Source: Rhynchopus sp. YZ270_cl-10 (taxonomy: Eukaryota > Euglenozoa > Diplonemea > Diplonemida > Diplonemidae). From it: DNA of 64,000 nucleotides. The stretch is taken from contig OZ037843.1 in NCBI GenBank assembly GCA_964035575.1, positions 1,612,001-1,676,000 on the forward strand, given 5' to 3'. Under the pieces are notes generated by a model. That model was not told where the DNA came from, made no database searches, and saw only the letters and a program-made list of their open reading frames with translations. Below, one piece after another: positions 10,018 to 20,090 of this stretch. Position numbers and translations under genes: made by a program. Position 1 is the stretch's first letter. The number at the start of each line of letters is the position of its first letter.

Positions 10018-10130
10018 TACCTTTTTTGGTCGATTTCGTTTTTTTTCCAAAGGGGGGACCAAGGGGGCGACCAAAGGGTGGGGCCCTTTGGTCGCCGAAA
10101 TTCCCCAGCCAAATTTGGTCGCAAAATCGG

Positions 10131-10545
10131 CCGATTTTTCAAAAATCTCAAAAAAAAAAAAATTTTTTTTTTTTCACAAGTGTTTTTGAGGCCTGCTCAC
10201 TACACCCTAGGTACCCTTCTGAGACCAAAAAGTCAAAAAAAGCATGAATTGGGCTGTTTTGAGCATCTAGAGTTTATTCCCCAGCCATTTTCTGTACCAC
10301 CAGTGCACTTTGTATGGGCCAGCGCCTTGTCAAAAAATCGAAAAATCTCAAAAAAAAAATTTTTTTTTTCGGGAAAATTTCGACCACTGAGGTGGGTCTT
10401 TGGGCACCAAAAAATGCAAAAAAATGCAAAAATCGGGTGTTTTGACCATCTGTGGTTACACAAAACACACTTCTGTGTACAAGCCTACACCAATACAGTG
10501 GTAATACAAGGCGATTTTTGACCAAAAAAAAATATTTTTTTTCGC
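10131..10545. repeat. Diverged tandem pair with A-run/T-run core
   Basis: Two units of about 200 bp each start with AAAAATCTCAAAAAAAAA followed by a T-run and contain TTTTGAGCATCT or TTTTGACCATCT further on. A third, weaker A-run/T-run follows near 10525. No gene is present. Confidence 0.5.
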
Positions 10546-10839
10546 CCAAAATCGGGCGTGGTACGTCATAAAATGGCCCAAAAAATCCAAGGAAAACCTT
10601 CGATTGGGCAAATTATGAAAAAAATTTTCAAGTCAAATTTTCAACCAAAATACGGTCATTTTGTTCACACAGTGATTCTACGTCATGCTAGCTTCCTGTG
10701 CAGAACTCCAGCAATTCACCAATGCCGGCATCTATCTTTCCATTATCGCCATTGCACTTCGTGTGTTACCAACGTGCTCAAGAAATGGCGTGCTGTCACA
10801 CTCCAACCAGAGTATCGAACCCGTACGTACATAACGAAG

Positions 10840-11100
10840 ATACACGAGCCCACCCAAAGGCGGAGGGTCTAGTCGAAGGCGGATGAGCTAGCCCAATCCG
10901 GACGAGCGAGCCTCAATCTAGACGAGCGAGCCTCATAAAGCACAGCAGCTCCAATCTGACGGGGAACTTCGAGCCTCTAAGCCCAGAGAAAGAACCTGGC
11001 CACCGGAGGGCCCTAACGGCCCGACGAGGAGGCGCCCCATAGGGCGCTGGGGCCAAGGGACTTAAGTCGCCCTAACGCTTCGCTAAGTACCTGGAAAAAT
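10840..11100. other. GC-rich non-coding island
   Basis: Base composition changes sharply to GC-rich. The island holds direct repeats of GACGAGCGAGCCTCA, and no long frame crosses it. It could be a fragment of a structural RNA or of an element's untranslated region; I do not recognise it. Confidence 0.4.
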
Positions 11101-11353
11101 CCCCAAGGAAAAAAGTGGAAAAAAAAGTGTCTCAAAATTGACATCTATTTTTTGACCTTTTTGCTGGGTAGGTTTGGGTCGGTCCGACCTGACCCTACTG
11201 AGTCGGTTTAAGTCGGATTGGTAGCCTTGTCCCCTATCATCTCCCCTCTTCCCCCTTTTAATACAAGGGCAGTCTCGTGACTATGTAACCTACAAAACCA
11301 CCATTTAACCATCTAAGCACCCTCAACCCTCATCCACACAGATTCGCCTCCTT

Positions 11354-11397
11354 AAACCTGCAAACCTGCAAACTTGCAAACCTGCAAACCTGCAAAC
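11354..11397. repeat. Short tandem repeat (AAACCTGC)n
   Basis: Five copies of an 8-bp unit, one with a C-to-T change, lie in otherwise unremarkable AT-rich DNA. Confidence 0.85.
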
Positions 11398-11399
11398 AC

Positions 11400-12589
11400 C
11401 TCAGAGGGCAAGGCCCGCAAACCCTTATTCCAATGGAAGAATTTTTCAAAAATTCTCTACACTTCCTATGACTGGACCCAACTCCCCTCACTATTTTTTC
11501 CCTAAAAAAGCCCCCAAAATTCCTACCATTTTTACCATTTTTACCATTTTTGACCAATTTAGGGTACCTCCTTAGAACGTCTTTTTTTGGCACTTTCTCT
11601 TCTTTAATTTGAAAGTGCTAACTAATTGTTTGCATTTGCTCTCTCCTTGATGTGTAGTGTTCTACTTTCGCATCACTCCCACCGCACCACTATGTATGCG
11701 CTGCAATGAAAAGGGGCTTTGCAACCGGTGGCGGGGGATTTTGTTATGTCTCTGTGCTCTTACGGTACGGAGCATTCACGTCCCCACCCTTTGCATGAGC
11801 TCGGCTGAGATGCGTTTTAACAAGTTTCAACTCCCTCTTTATTTTTTTTTTTTGAATATACGAGAATCGTCGTATAAAAGTAAAACTCTGCTTTCAGAGA
11901 GATGCTTGCCGAATTACTCCCCAGACTCATTCACTCAGGGACACTAATTTGAGCGATCAACGAAAAAAAAACTTTCTCTCTTTTTTTCCTTGTTTTCGTT
12001 TCTTTTGACTGAATATCTATCTAAAAAAGGAAGAGTTTTATTTTCCGACGTAAGAAAAACCGAATGGAGTGGGAACGTAGTGAGAACACAGCGGAAACGA
12101 TAGTGGGGAATGCAGTGAGATTCCTTTTTTCATTCTCTTTTTTTTTCATAATGTTTTATTCTCCCCCTCCACAAAAATATCACAGAACAACACTCGTTTT
12201 TTTTCCTTCACAAAGCGCTTCCGTTGTTTTGTTTTTCTCAACGACACATTTTTTTTTTTTAATTTTTGGATTCGCTTTCAAACGTGAAGACCGTCCTTAG
12301 AATGAGACGTCCACACTAAGCAATCATATTATCAATTATTCCGCAGTGGGTACGTAAAATGAAAGATACACAAATGACGAGCGCTATTGTGCTGCTCTCT
12401 ATACCCCTACCCTCATCCCCCCCCTTCCAAAAAGCAATACGCGATTTACACTTCAAAAACAATTAAAAAAAAGGAAATATCAGATATTTTTTTTATCCCG
12501 CGGAGTTGGCGTTTTTTTCAACAACACCATTGTATCCACAGTTCCCGTGTTTGTTTTTTGTTTGAATTGTCACTTTTTTTTTGTCAACA
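11400..12589. other. Upstream region of cyclase 2
   Basis: AT-rich and T-tract-rich. No gene is supported. Close to the gene a pyrimidine-rich stretch ends in AG at 12540-12541, a plausible trans-splice acceptor giving a 48-nt leader, followed by the TTTTTGTCAACA sequence shared with paralogues 1, 3 and 5. Confidence 0.55.
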
Positions 12590-15097
12590 ATGCCGTCTCC
12601 TGTGTTCTTCGCGTACTTCCGCCGTGCGCTGCTCGCGTTCGTCTTTGTTGCGATCGGGATGGCTCTGTACCTTGGAGGTGAGACCGACGCTGCTTGTCAG
12701 ACTGTGCACCTGATGGCGATAGCGACGACTGCGTACCTGATGGGTGAGCGTGCGGCAGGGACGAGCGGCGATCACTCGTCTCTCACAGACTTCCTTGTGT
12801 GGTCCGTGTATCTGTGTGTGCTGTGCTTTGTGCTTGTCACGTCCACAGTTCTGACGGTCGACAAGCCGTACATGGGGCTGTGCTACCTGACTGGCTACGC
12901 GTGTGCAGTGTTCTACGCAGGCGGGAAGGTTGCTCTTGTGACGCTGTTGGTGGAGCGCCTCCGCATTCTGCGTGATGCCTCGCGTGACGCACCGCTCTCG
13001 AGGTGGAAGGACCGGCATTGGCTTGCTATGATGGGTTTGATGGTGCCGTATCTGGTATCGGGGTCGATACTGCTGTCGCAGGTGAATGTGTACCTGACGC
13101 CAACGCGTACGTGCTTTCTCTTGCTCTCGTTGCTGGCGACGTACCCTGTCCTGTCGTACAACACCTTCTTCACGATCATTGTGTCTGGCTGCTTCTTCTG
13201 GGAGACGTGGAAGCTGAAGAGCAAAGGCGGCTTATCAACACTGCGTGTGAGTCTGAGAGGTGTGAGTCCAACGGGTGCTGTGCTCTCGTGTCTCATCTAC
13301 CTCACGTGCAGCACGATGAACGTAGGTTCCTTTCTGTTCAACTCTAGACAGCACTACCGCACCTGTCTGACGCTGTGTGTGGTGGATTTGTGGGTGGGCA
13401 TGTTCGTGACAGACTACATGTCAGGGCTGGTGGCAGACATGGAGAAGGTGCGCACAGACGCGGAGGAGGCAATGGACGCAATCGCCGTGATGGAGCTGGA
13501 CAGACTGGAGCATCTGGAGCGTGAGCCAACGTCGCGTGTGCAGGCGTCGCTTGCGCGCATCATCGGCCTGCTGCGGGACATCAAGCAGTTCATTCCAAGC
13601 ACGTACCTTGCGTCGCTCAAGGCAGACAGCGAGGATGTGATTGAGGACGACGCCTACAACGTCACACTGACACGCACGGATGCACCTGGGGCAGTGTCTG
13701 GCCGTGCTGCCATTGTCTTCACAGACATTGTGTCGTCGACACAGCTGTGGGAGGCCTGTCCTGAGGGCATGGCGAAGGGCATGCGTCTGCACAACAAGAC
13801 CGTCCGCGACTGCATTGCTGAGATGAACGGGTACGAGGTGAAGACGATTGGGGATGCCTTCATGGTGTCCTTCGACACGTCGCACGAGGCAGTCAGCTTT
13901 GGTGTGCTTGTGCAGGAGCGGATGTACGGGCTCACGTGGCCACAGGAGTTGGTGGACTTCAGCCTTGCACCGAAAGAAGAGAAGGAGAGCAAGGTCGGCA
14001 TGCAGCTGCGCATCGGTGTGAATGCAGGCGACACGCGTGTGGAGTTCAACGGCATCACAGGACGTGCAGACTACTTCGGCCCCACGGTGAACGTTGCAGC
14101 ACGCATTGAGTCACGTTGTGTTGCTGGGTCGGTGGCAGCACCACAGGCGGTCTACGACGAGTGGAAGACGGCGTGTGGCGACAGCGGGCTCAGCGTTGCG
14201 ATGGGTGACATTGAGCTGAAGGGTGTGGGCCAGAAGGTGTCTTTGGTGTGTGTGATTCCCTCTTCGATGCCGTGGCGTGAGAAGGCTGTCAAGGCACTAC
14301 TGCGGAGACCAAGCCTTACTGGGAAACTTGATCCAAAACGTTCGATGTGTTCCACAAGGTCTTCAGCGCACACAGCTACAAGGGTGCACGAGCGCAAGCA
14401 AGACTTCGAAGGCAAACTCGCAACAGTGGCACGCATTGAGCTGCGCTTCACCGAAACCTCAGGAGACCCCATCGGGAGCTTGAACGAGAAGCTTGGGAAG
14501 GTGATCGGCTCGCTGGAACGGACAGAAGGCTCCATCACAGCCCTCTTCGGGTCGCACGTGATTGCGGGTTGGAACACATCACGTCGGAACATGAACCACG
14601 TGCAAAGCTCCTTCGTGTTCTGCCAGATGCTGCACAAGTCGACAATGTGGGCCTACTCAGACGGCCCTGTGTTTGTCGGGCTGTGCACGGGCACAGTGTA
14701 CGCAGCGACACTGGGTGCAGCAGGACAGCGCTTCATGACAAGCATTGGCGCGTGCCTGGGGATGGCAGGACACGTGCTGCACCGGAGCATCAACCACAGG
14801 GTGTTTGCGCTGTACTGCACACTTCTCGACACACCTGTGACATATTCGGCTTCGACACGTCCTGTGCTGAGGTGGGATGTGAAGCGTATTCGTGGGACAG
14901 CGACTGCTGATGTGCACGAGGTGTGCCTTGAGACCAATGACTTTGAGGAGGAGCTGGAGTGGGGCTGGACACAGGATTACTGGACTGCTTTTGCTGAGGG
15001 AAATGAGAAGGAGATTCGTGAGAAGTGCGAAAGCAACACGTGTTTGATGGACATGCTTAACACTGTGTGCGACACGTCTGTGTTCCTTTATTGCTGA
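12590..15097 (+). CDS. Multi-pass membrane adenylyl cyclase, paralogue 2
   Basis: This 835-residue class III cyclase would make cAMP. Hydrophobic segments fill residues 13-285, joined by the conserved loop LVERLRILRDASRDAPLSRW. In the catalytic domain I place the metal-binding residues at D379 and D422, the adenine-selecting residues at K418 and D494, and the transition-state residues at N501 and R505. All are in one chain, so a homodimer could be active. Residues about 615-780 form a second cyclase-like fold (ALFGSHVIAGWN; TGTVYAATLGAAGQRFMTSI) in which the Asn and Arg positions are changed (GACLGMAGHVL). The C-terminal half is nearly identical to paralogue 5, while the third, sixth and seventh membrane segments match paralogue 4. 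The first 50 bp or so of the 3' flank is shared with paralogue 4. Confidence 0.95.
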   Translation: MPSPVFFAYFRRALLAFVFVAIGMALYLGGETDAACQTVHLMAIATTAYLMGERAAGTSGDHSSLTDFLVWSVYLCVLCFVLVTSTVLTVDKPYMGLCYLTGYACAVFYAGGKVALVTLLVERLRILRDASRDAPLSRWKDRHWLAMMGLMVPYLVSGSILLSQVNVYLTPTRTCFLLLSLLATYPVLSYNTFFTIIVSGCFFWETWKLKSKGGLSTLRVSLRGVSPTGAVLSCLIYLTCSTMNVGSFLFNSRQHYRTCLTLCVVDLWVGMFVTDYMSGLVADMEKVRTDAEEAMDAIAVMELDRLEHLEREPTSRVQASLARIIGLLRDIKQFIPSTYLASLKADSEDVIEDDAYNVTLTRTDAPGAVSGRAAIVFTDIVSSTQLWEACPEGMAKGMRLHNKTVRDCIAEMNGYEVKTIGDAFMVSFDTSHEAVSFGVLVQERMYGLTWPQELVDFSLAPKEEKESKVGMQLRIGVNAGDTRVEFNGITGRADYFGPTVNVAARIESRCVAGSVAAPQAVYDEWKTACGDSGLSVAMGDIELKGVGQKVSLVCVIPSSMPWREKAVKALLRRPSLTGKLDPKRSMCSTRSSAHTATRVHERKQDFEGKLATVARIELRFTETSGDPIGSLNEKLGKVIGSLERTEGSITALFGSHVIAGWNTSRRNMNHVQSSFVFCQMLHKSTMWAYSDGPVFVGLCTGTVYAATLGAAGQRFMTSIGACLGMAGHVLHRSINHRVFALYCTLLDTPVTYSASTRPVLRWDVKRIRGTATADVHEVCLETNDFEEELEWGWTQDYWTAFAEGNEKEIREKCESNTCLMDMLNTVCDTSVFLYC

Positions 15098-15600
15098 AGG
15101 CTCTATTCACCGCCGTGCATTCTGTTGGCAGGCGAGAACCGAAGCGCGTCAGTGGGGTTGCCTTCAATGATGCACAGTTTCAGTGAACATTACTGATGTG
15201 TATCATCATCAGACCTTTTCGCGTTCTTGTTTCGGTGACGTATTTCTGGAGTGACATTATTGCGCATTTTTATCAAGACAAGTACTTTGTGGTGGGAAAT
15301 GATTCAAGTATTCGAGACTTGTTGTTTATTCCTTTCCCCCTTTATTGTGCACTTACCTCATTTCTGTACTTCAGTCAACGGGATTTTTTCCCCTTTTGAC
15401 ATCCATTTCTGGACGTTGTGGGGGTAGAAGAAGAAATGTTTGTTGAAATTTTCTGGCTTTTTCTGAACTTTTCCCAGCTACTTTTCTGGTCGAGTAGCTA
15501 TTTTCACTTTTCTGGTGTATGAGTAGGTTTTCTGGGTGGGAGACTGGATTCTGGGTACAGTGGTGTGTCTGGGCACCCAGGCACCCAGGTGCCCAGACCC
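15098..15600. other. 3' flank of cyclase 2
   Basis: 15098-15145 matches 32268-32315, the flank of paralogue 4. The remainder is AT-rich. From about 15560 it contains degenerate CCCAGGTACCCAGGTAC-type repeats that lead into the 400-bp dispersed repeat. Confidence 0.6.
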
Positions 15601-16000
15601 AGGTACCCAGGTACACGGTACACTGGTGTACAAGGAAAAAAGTCGTGAAAGAGCAACCACAGCTCCACATGACAAACACAAAAGTGTCCAGTCACGTGGG
15701 TCATTCATGCACTGAGGAGATAATGATCCAACAATTTACAAGAAAGATTACTTAACCTACTGCTGGAAGTTGCCAGGTCGTAGTAACACACAAAGTGTGC
15801 CTCCGTTCGGGAATACCGGATATTCTAGAGACCAAAAAGGCCTCTTCCGCTAGTCAAGGTAGAACCGAATGAACGGCCCAAGACCCCCCCGTGGAGAAGT
15901 TAAATGTTGTAATGCTATCAAGTAAACTGCGACCACTGTCTTACCCTCCTCAATGCATGGTGGAAGATGTCTTTGACAACAAATATCCTGTACCCAGGTA
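15601..16000. repeat. 400-bp dispersed repeat, copy 1
   Basis: It is nearly identical over exactly 400 bp to 50721-51120. Single-base changes and balanced one-base indels are visible. The second copy lies inside the long-arm element at 50326-51858, so the repeat may be a module of that element family. It has no coding frame. Confidence 0.9.
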
Positions 16001-16069
16001 CACAGGTACACAGATAAAACCCGTTAAAATTGTGTGTAAAAGTTCCTCAAAGCCAGAAATTTTCAACAA

Positions 16070-16560
16070 AGCCCTGTTTTCACCTCCCAAAAAGTCGTTT
16101 TCTCTTGATTCGTGATTTCTGAGTGTGCACTCAGAAAACACTCATCAAGAAAACGACTTTTCTGGTCGGTAAAAAATAGCTATTGTTACATTTTCCCAGC
16201 GTTTTCTTCACAGTAAAATCCTTCTTTTCGTTATGTGTAGACTGTTTTCTGTTACGTGTAGAATTTGGTGCCTGGTGCCCAGAATACTTGGGTACCAAAA
16301 AGTGATATGATAAGTACTACACTGTGTACAGTGTACAGTGTACAGTCTATAAAACTATATAACAGTGTATTTCTGTGATTCAAACACTGGAGAAAAATGT
16401 GACAAAGCACTGTTTTCCCCTCGAGAACAGCCGTTTTCCTTCACTCGTGTTTCCTTTGCGTGCAGAGAAAACACTCGTGAAGGAAAACGAATTTTCTCTC
16501 GAGAAATAATAGCTATTCTCAAGATGTCTAAAAGAAACAAAAAAACGAAGCTTAACCCAT
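16070..16560. repeat. Hairpin-rich repeat related to the element at 62681
   Basis: Two imperfect hairpins are visible: 16090-16160 (AAGTCGTTTTCT facing AGAAAACGACTT) and 16415-16500 (CTCGAGAA, CGTTTTCCTTCAC facing GTGAAGGAAAACG, CTCTCGAG). 16190-16345 matches 62815-62990, including TTCTTCACAGTAAAATCCTT. It carries about 3 TACAGTG units where the other locus has about 32. Confidence 0.7.
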
Positions 16561-16716
16561 AAAAAACGTGCGTATTCCGTGGGTAGCGTACCAAGAAAGC
16601 AAGATGAAAGGGGTTTAAATTGTTGGACAGCACAACCAAATTTTGTGGGGAAAATAGAACCCCTCCAATAGCAATTGTCTGCCATTATCTTAATAGTCCA
16701 AGGTTCCACTACGACA

Positions 16717-16885
16717 TGCGAGCTGAAGGGTCATGTTTAAAGCCTTTCTTCGATCTGCCTTTGTGTCAACTAGGACATTCGAGCATTCTTTCCAGAACGC
16801 TCTTTTTGCACACAACTCAACAAAGAACGCAATGATATTATTGATAGCCACAAAAGAAACAACAAATTTGTCAAAATAATGATAA
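16717..16885. repeat. Dispersed repeat shared with 32515-32665
   Basis: Shared stretches include TGCCTTTGTGTCAACTAGGA, ATTCTTTCCAGAACGCTCTT and AAAAGAAACAACAAATTT. Both copies lie a few kb upstream of a cyclase gene. Confidence 0.8.
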
Positions 16886-16897
16886 AAGGAATAACGA

Positions 16898-17033
16898 TAC
16901 CGTAATCGTAAGAATTCTGGGACGTAAAAATGTCATACATTGAAATCCCGGGGAGTCACGGGGAGTTTGGCAAAAAATCAAAAAAAACGAACTCCCCGTG
17001 AGTGTTTTTTTGGTTTCGAGAGTTTTCGAGAGT

Positions 17034-17070
<37 letters not shown>

Positions 17071-18516
17071 GGTTTTCTTCCTTGCTTTCGTATTTTTTGT
17101 TTTCTGTATCTATGTGGATCCCCCCCAGTGAACCGTTTGGGACCCCGCTCTGCCGTGGCAGTCGTTTTTTTTTTTTTTTTACGGAGAGTTTTCGCGATTA
17201 ATCGCGACAAAATTCGCGATTAATCCCCGGGAGTAAAATCGCGATTTTTTGTAGCATTTTACCCCAAACACAACCGTGCACACCTGGTGCTATCCGCATC
17301 TGACCTGCGCCTACCTGGGCACACGTTCAGTCTACGTACTCACATTACACCTACCGATTGATTCGCAAAATGCACCCACCACGACAGAGGGGTGATAAGC
17401 CTCGCGGCTTTAGGCGGCACAGTGGTGGCGGACATGAGCAAACGAGCCCACAGGTCGATCACAAATGCGACGGGTTAATTCCGCGCTTGGAAATTATCCA
17501 CACCTGTTTAAGATATAATTACGCTTAAATTACTCTGGGCGAAAAATGGTACACCATACCAGCACTGAAGCATACCACCACATGTAAGCAGGGCTATTTT
17601 AAATATGGGGATAAGGAACAAGAAAAGGGTGAAAACGGGTCGAGGCTTCCCGCCGCAGGCGGAAATTTTTAGATGCCGTGCACTTTTCCAGGTGGTTTGA
17701 AGAGTGATCTGACCATATTGTCCCAGTATAGCAGTACACCCAATAAATCCATTGGAGAAGGAACATTGCACTTTTGACCACCACAGAATACATGTTGCCA
17801 GCCACACCACTAAAGTACAAAAACCCCCTCGGAACGTAGTGAGAGCTTGTGAAAAAATCTCTCCCCGTTCATAGATGGCCCAGTTTTCGAGATTTTTTCA
17901 TAAATTCGCGATTAATCGCAAATTTTTATTTTATAAATTGGAGAGTTTTCGAGAGTATTTTTTTTAAATCGGGGAGTATTGGAGAGTTTTGGAGAGTTTT
18001 GGAGAGTTTTTTTTTAAATTGGAGAGTTTTCGAGAGTTTTTCACAAATTCGCGATTAATCGCGAATTTTTTTTCTTTTTTTTTAATCGCTAAAACTCTCG
18101 AAAACACCAGTGGAGAGTCTCCGCGACTCCCGGGGATTTCAATGTATGAAATGTCCCAAGTTTCAGATTTTCCCCCAATTGTCCCAGTTTTGTTACGTCC
18201 CAGAATTGTTCGGGCGGCTTTCCGGGTACTTGCCAATTTTTTGGGGGTGTGGGTGGTGGGGTGCGGCTGGTTGGCGGAGGGATAATAACCGGCCCAAGTA
18301 TGTATATTTTTTTTGTTTGTTGGACATGTTTGGGTTTGCACCTAAGTGCATGGGTGAGGGAGGGGGGAAGGTCACACAGACAATTCTGGGGCGTAAATAT
18401 TCTGGGACGTAAAAATGTCCCAAGTTTAAAAAAGCCCAAAATGTCCCAGTTTTGTTACGCCCCAGAATATTTACGTCCCAAAAATTTTACGCCCCAGCAT
18501 TCTTACGATTACGGTA
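16898..18516. mobile_element. 1.6-kb composite fold-back element, CCGTAATCG family
   Basis: TACCGTAATCGTAA at the left is matched by its complement at 18503-18516. Further in, ATACATTGAAATCCCCGGGA (about 16935) is repeated in inverted form near 18135, giving long nested arms. Arrays of TTCGCGATTAATCGCG and GAGAGTTTTCGAGAG lie in both halves. The region 18380-18516 resembles the small MITE at 63-169, so two insertions may be fused. A LINE 3' fragment sits inside at 17034-17165. Confidence 0.6.
17034..17165 (-). mobile_element. LINE 3' end fragment with poly(A)
   Basis: 17068-17165 is identical to 36075-36172, the 3' end of the LINE insertion. In both places a T-run (here about 34 bases) precedes it on the + strand, which is the poly(A) tail of a - strand retroelement. 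This copy keeps only about 98 bp, a severe 5' truncation typical of target-primed reverse transcription. Confidence 0.7.
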
Positions 18517-19255
18517 TGTTTTTTTTTTTTTTGCTTTCTCTGTATTCCGTTGTCACATCTCCCCATTTCCCTAGCTGCTTCGGAAATATATTTTCCAACC
18601 CCTGCTCAGATCACATCGAGATTTCAAACTTCCGCAATTTACAAACTTTCCCCCCCCCCCCGGTATCACTTGTGATACAGTTTTCATGGATAGACATGAA
18701 AAGGGGCAGCACACAGGTGGTTCCGTGCTGGTCTTTCCACAGAACCGACACGTGGGGCGTGTCTCCCAAAAATGAAACCGCACCCTACTTTTCCCTTTTA
18801 TGTTTTCCCCCCACCCCCACAAACAATAAAGCAATAAAGACAATAAAGACAAAAGGGAGAGGTTGTGGTGAAACGCACACACCTCGACCTGTCGGTGAAA
18901 TGTGGCTCTACTCCAACCCGCCCCGGATTAGAAAAATGGAAAAAGGATGGGAGTAGGGTACGGTGTTCAATTTCCTTTTAGCATTGCATGTAATCATACA
19001 ACAAAAAAGTAAATGAATAAAAAGGGTTGAAAGCAAAAAGGAAGAACAAAACAATGTGGTTTACAAAGGGGACTATAAAATTTTTACTTTGCTGAGATCT
19101 GTACGAGGCTGTTTTGTGGTTTTTTGTTTGTTTGGTTTTCACCTGACACAGACCAGGCGCAGTGCACTTTGTTGCCGTCTCTGACTCCATGAATGAGCAG
19201 GGTTCCTAAGCTCCAGGTGCCACTGCCCTTCTTTACTTCTGTTAGCTGCCGCGAC
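18517..19255. other. Intergenic, no gene
   Basis: I see only T-runs, a short (AATAAAGAC) repeat near 18830 and a C-run near 18650. An open frame at 18249-18956 crosses the preceding repeat and is not a credible gene. Confidence 0.55.
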
Positions 19256-19910
19256 TCACCCGTCGTCTCGTCTTTTTAGTAAAAACCCCGTGTGATTGTT
19301 TTATACTTTTTCCCCTTTTAATTTGTTTTTCGTGTCACGTATATTACGAAAGTTTGTAGTTTTCACAAAAAGCCGTGCGGCCACACAGTGGAGGGTTCTT
19401 TTCATAAAGCATACACGAGCGTAACAACACCGTAGGGGGCGGAATGCAACTCCACGTAGTGTGTCTCCTGTGCGCCCGTTGGCGAGGATGGATATCCATG
19501 AAACGCCTATTGAGGATAGGAGGTGGAGTGGGGGTGGGCGGACCCCCTGTGGGACTCAGCAAACCTCAGCCAAGAGCAGAACCGTCTGCAGGAATTTCTT
19601 CCGCATCTGCCGCACGCAATGACACCACGCGAGACACTGCCCCCTATTTGCCGTACGTTAAGGAAAGGCAGCTTCCTCTTTGCCAACTCCATTTTCTTGG
19701 ACCTGTTCCAGGACCGTGCATGCTCCGTTCCCTAAAAGGAATGGTAAAACCGTTTTCAAACAGCTCTCTGTGCAGTGAAGAGTTCCTACTTCACTCGTGT
19801 TGCATTACAAGGTACGAAGGCTTCCTGCTCGCACAGCCCTTTACAGGGTGACGTTTGCAGTCTGAAGTCAGCCTCTCATGTGAAAATCTATGCAAACAAT
19901 TGACGAAAAT
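19256..19910. repeat. Duplicated upstream region of cyclases 3 and 5
   Basis: Two blocks match the DNA upstream of paralogue 5: 19256-19345 with 32762-32850, and 19665-19905 with 32908-33180. They share AAGGAAAGGCAGCTTCCTCT and GTGCATGCTCCGTTCCCTAA, among others. The stretch between them differs in length. A more distant relative of the second block lies at 63735-63905. Confidence 0.85.
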
Positions 19911-19911
19911 A

Positions 19912-20070
19912 AATAAAACAAAAAGCTTGCGTTTCGTTTATCGAACAGATTTTATTCTCCGCCCCGTACCCAAAACGTAAACACCACTTTCAATCAGAAT
20001 AAATATTTTCCTCTCCTTTTGTCTTCCACACACGCTGGTTGTTGTGTTCGCTAATTTTTATCGCAACGCT
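19912..20070. repeat. Direct repeat flanking cyclase 3, upstream copy
   Basis: About 155 bp (GTTTATCGAACAGATTTTAT, CCGCCCCGTACCCAAAACGT and the CTTCCACACRCGCTGG region) is repeated downstream of the gene at 22620-22775. The 2.5-kb gene is thus bracketed by direct copies of its own upstream sequence. Confidence 0.85.
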
Positions 20071-20090
20071 TTCCCCTAGTTTTGTCAACA

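Noticed and set aside
18249-18956. 235-codon + strand frame
   Set aside because: It runs out of the end of a fold-back element into simple sequence and has no domain-like content.
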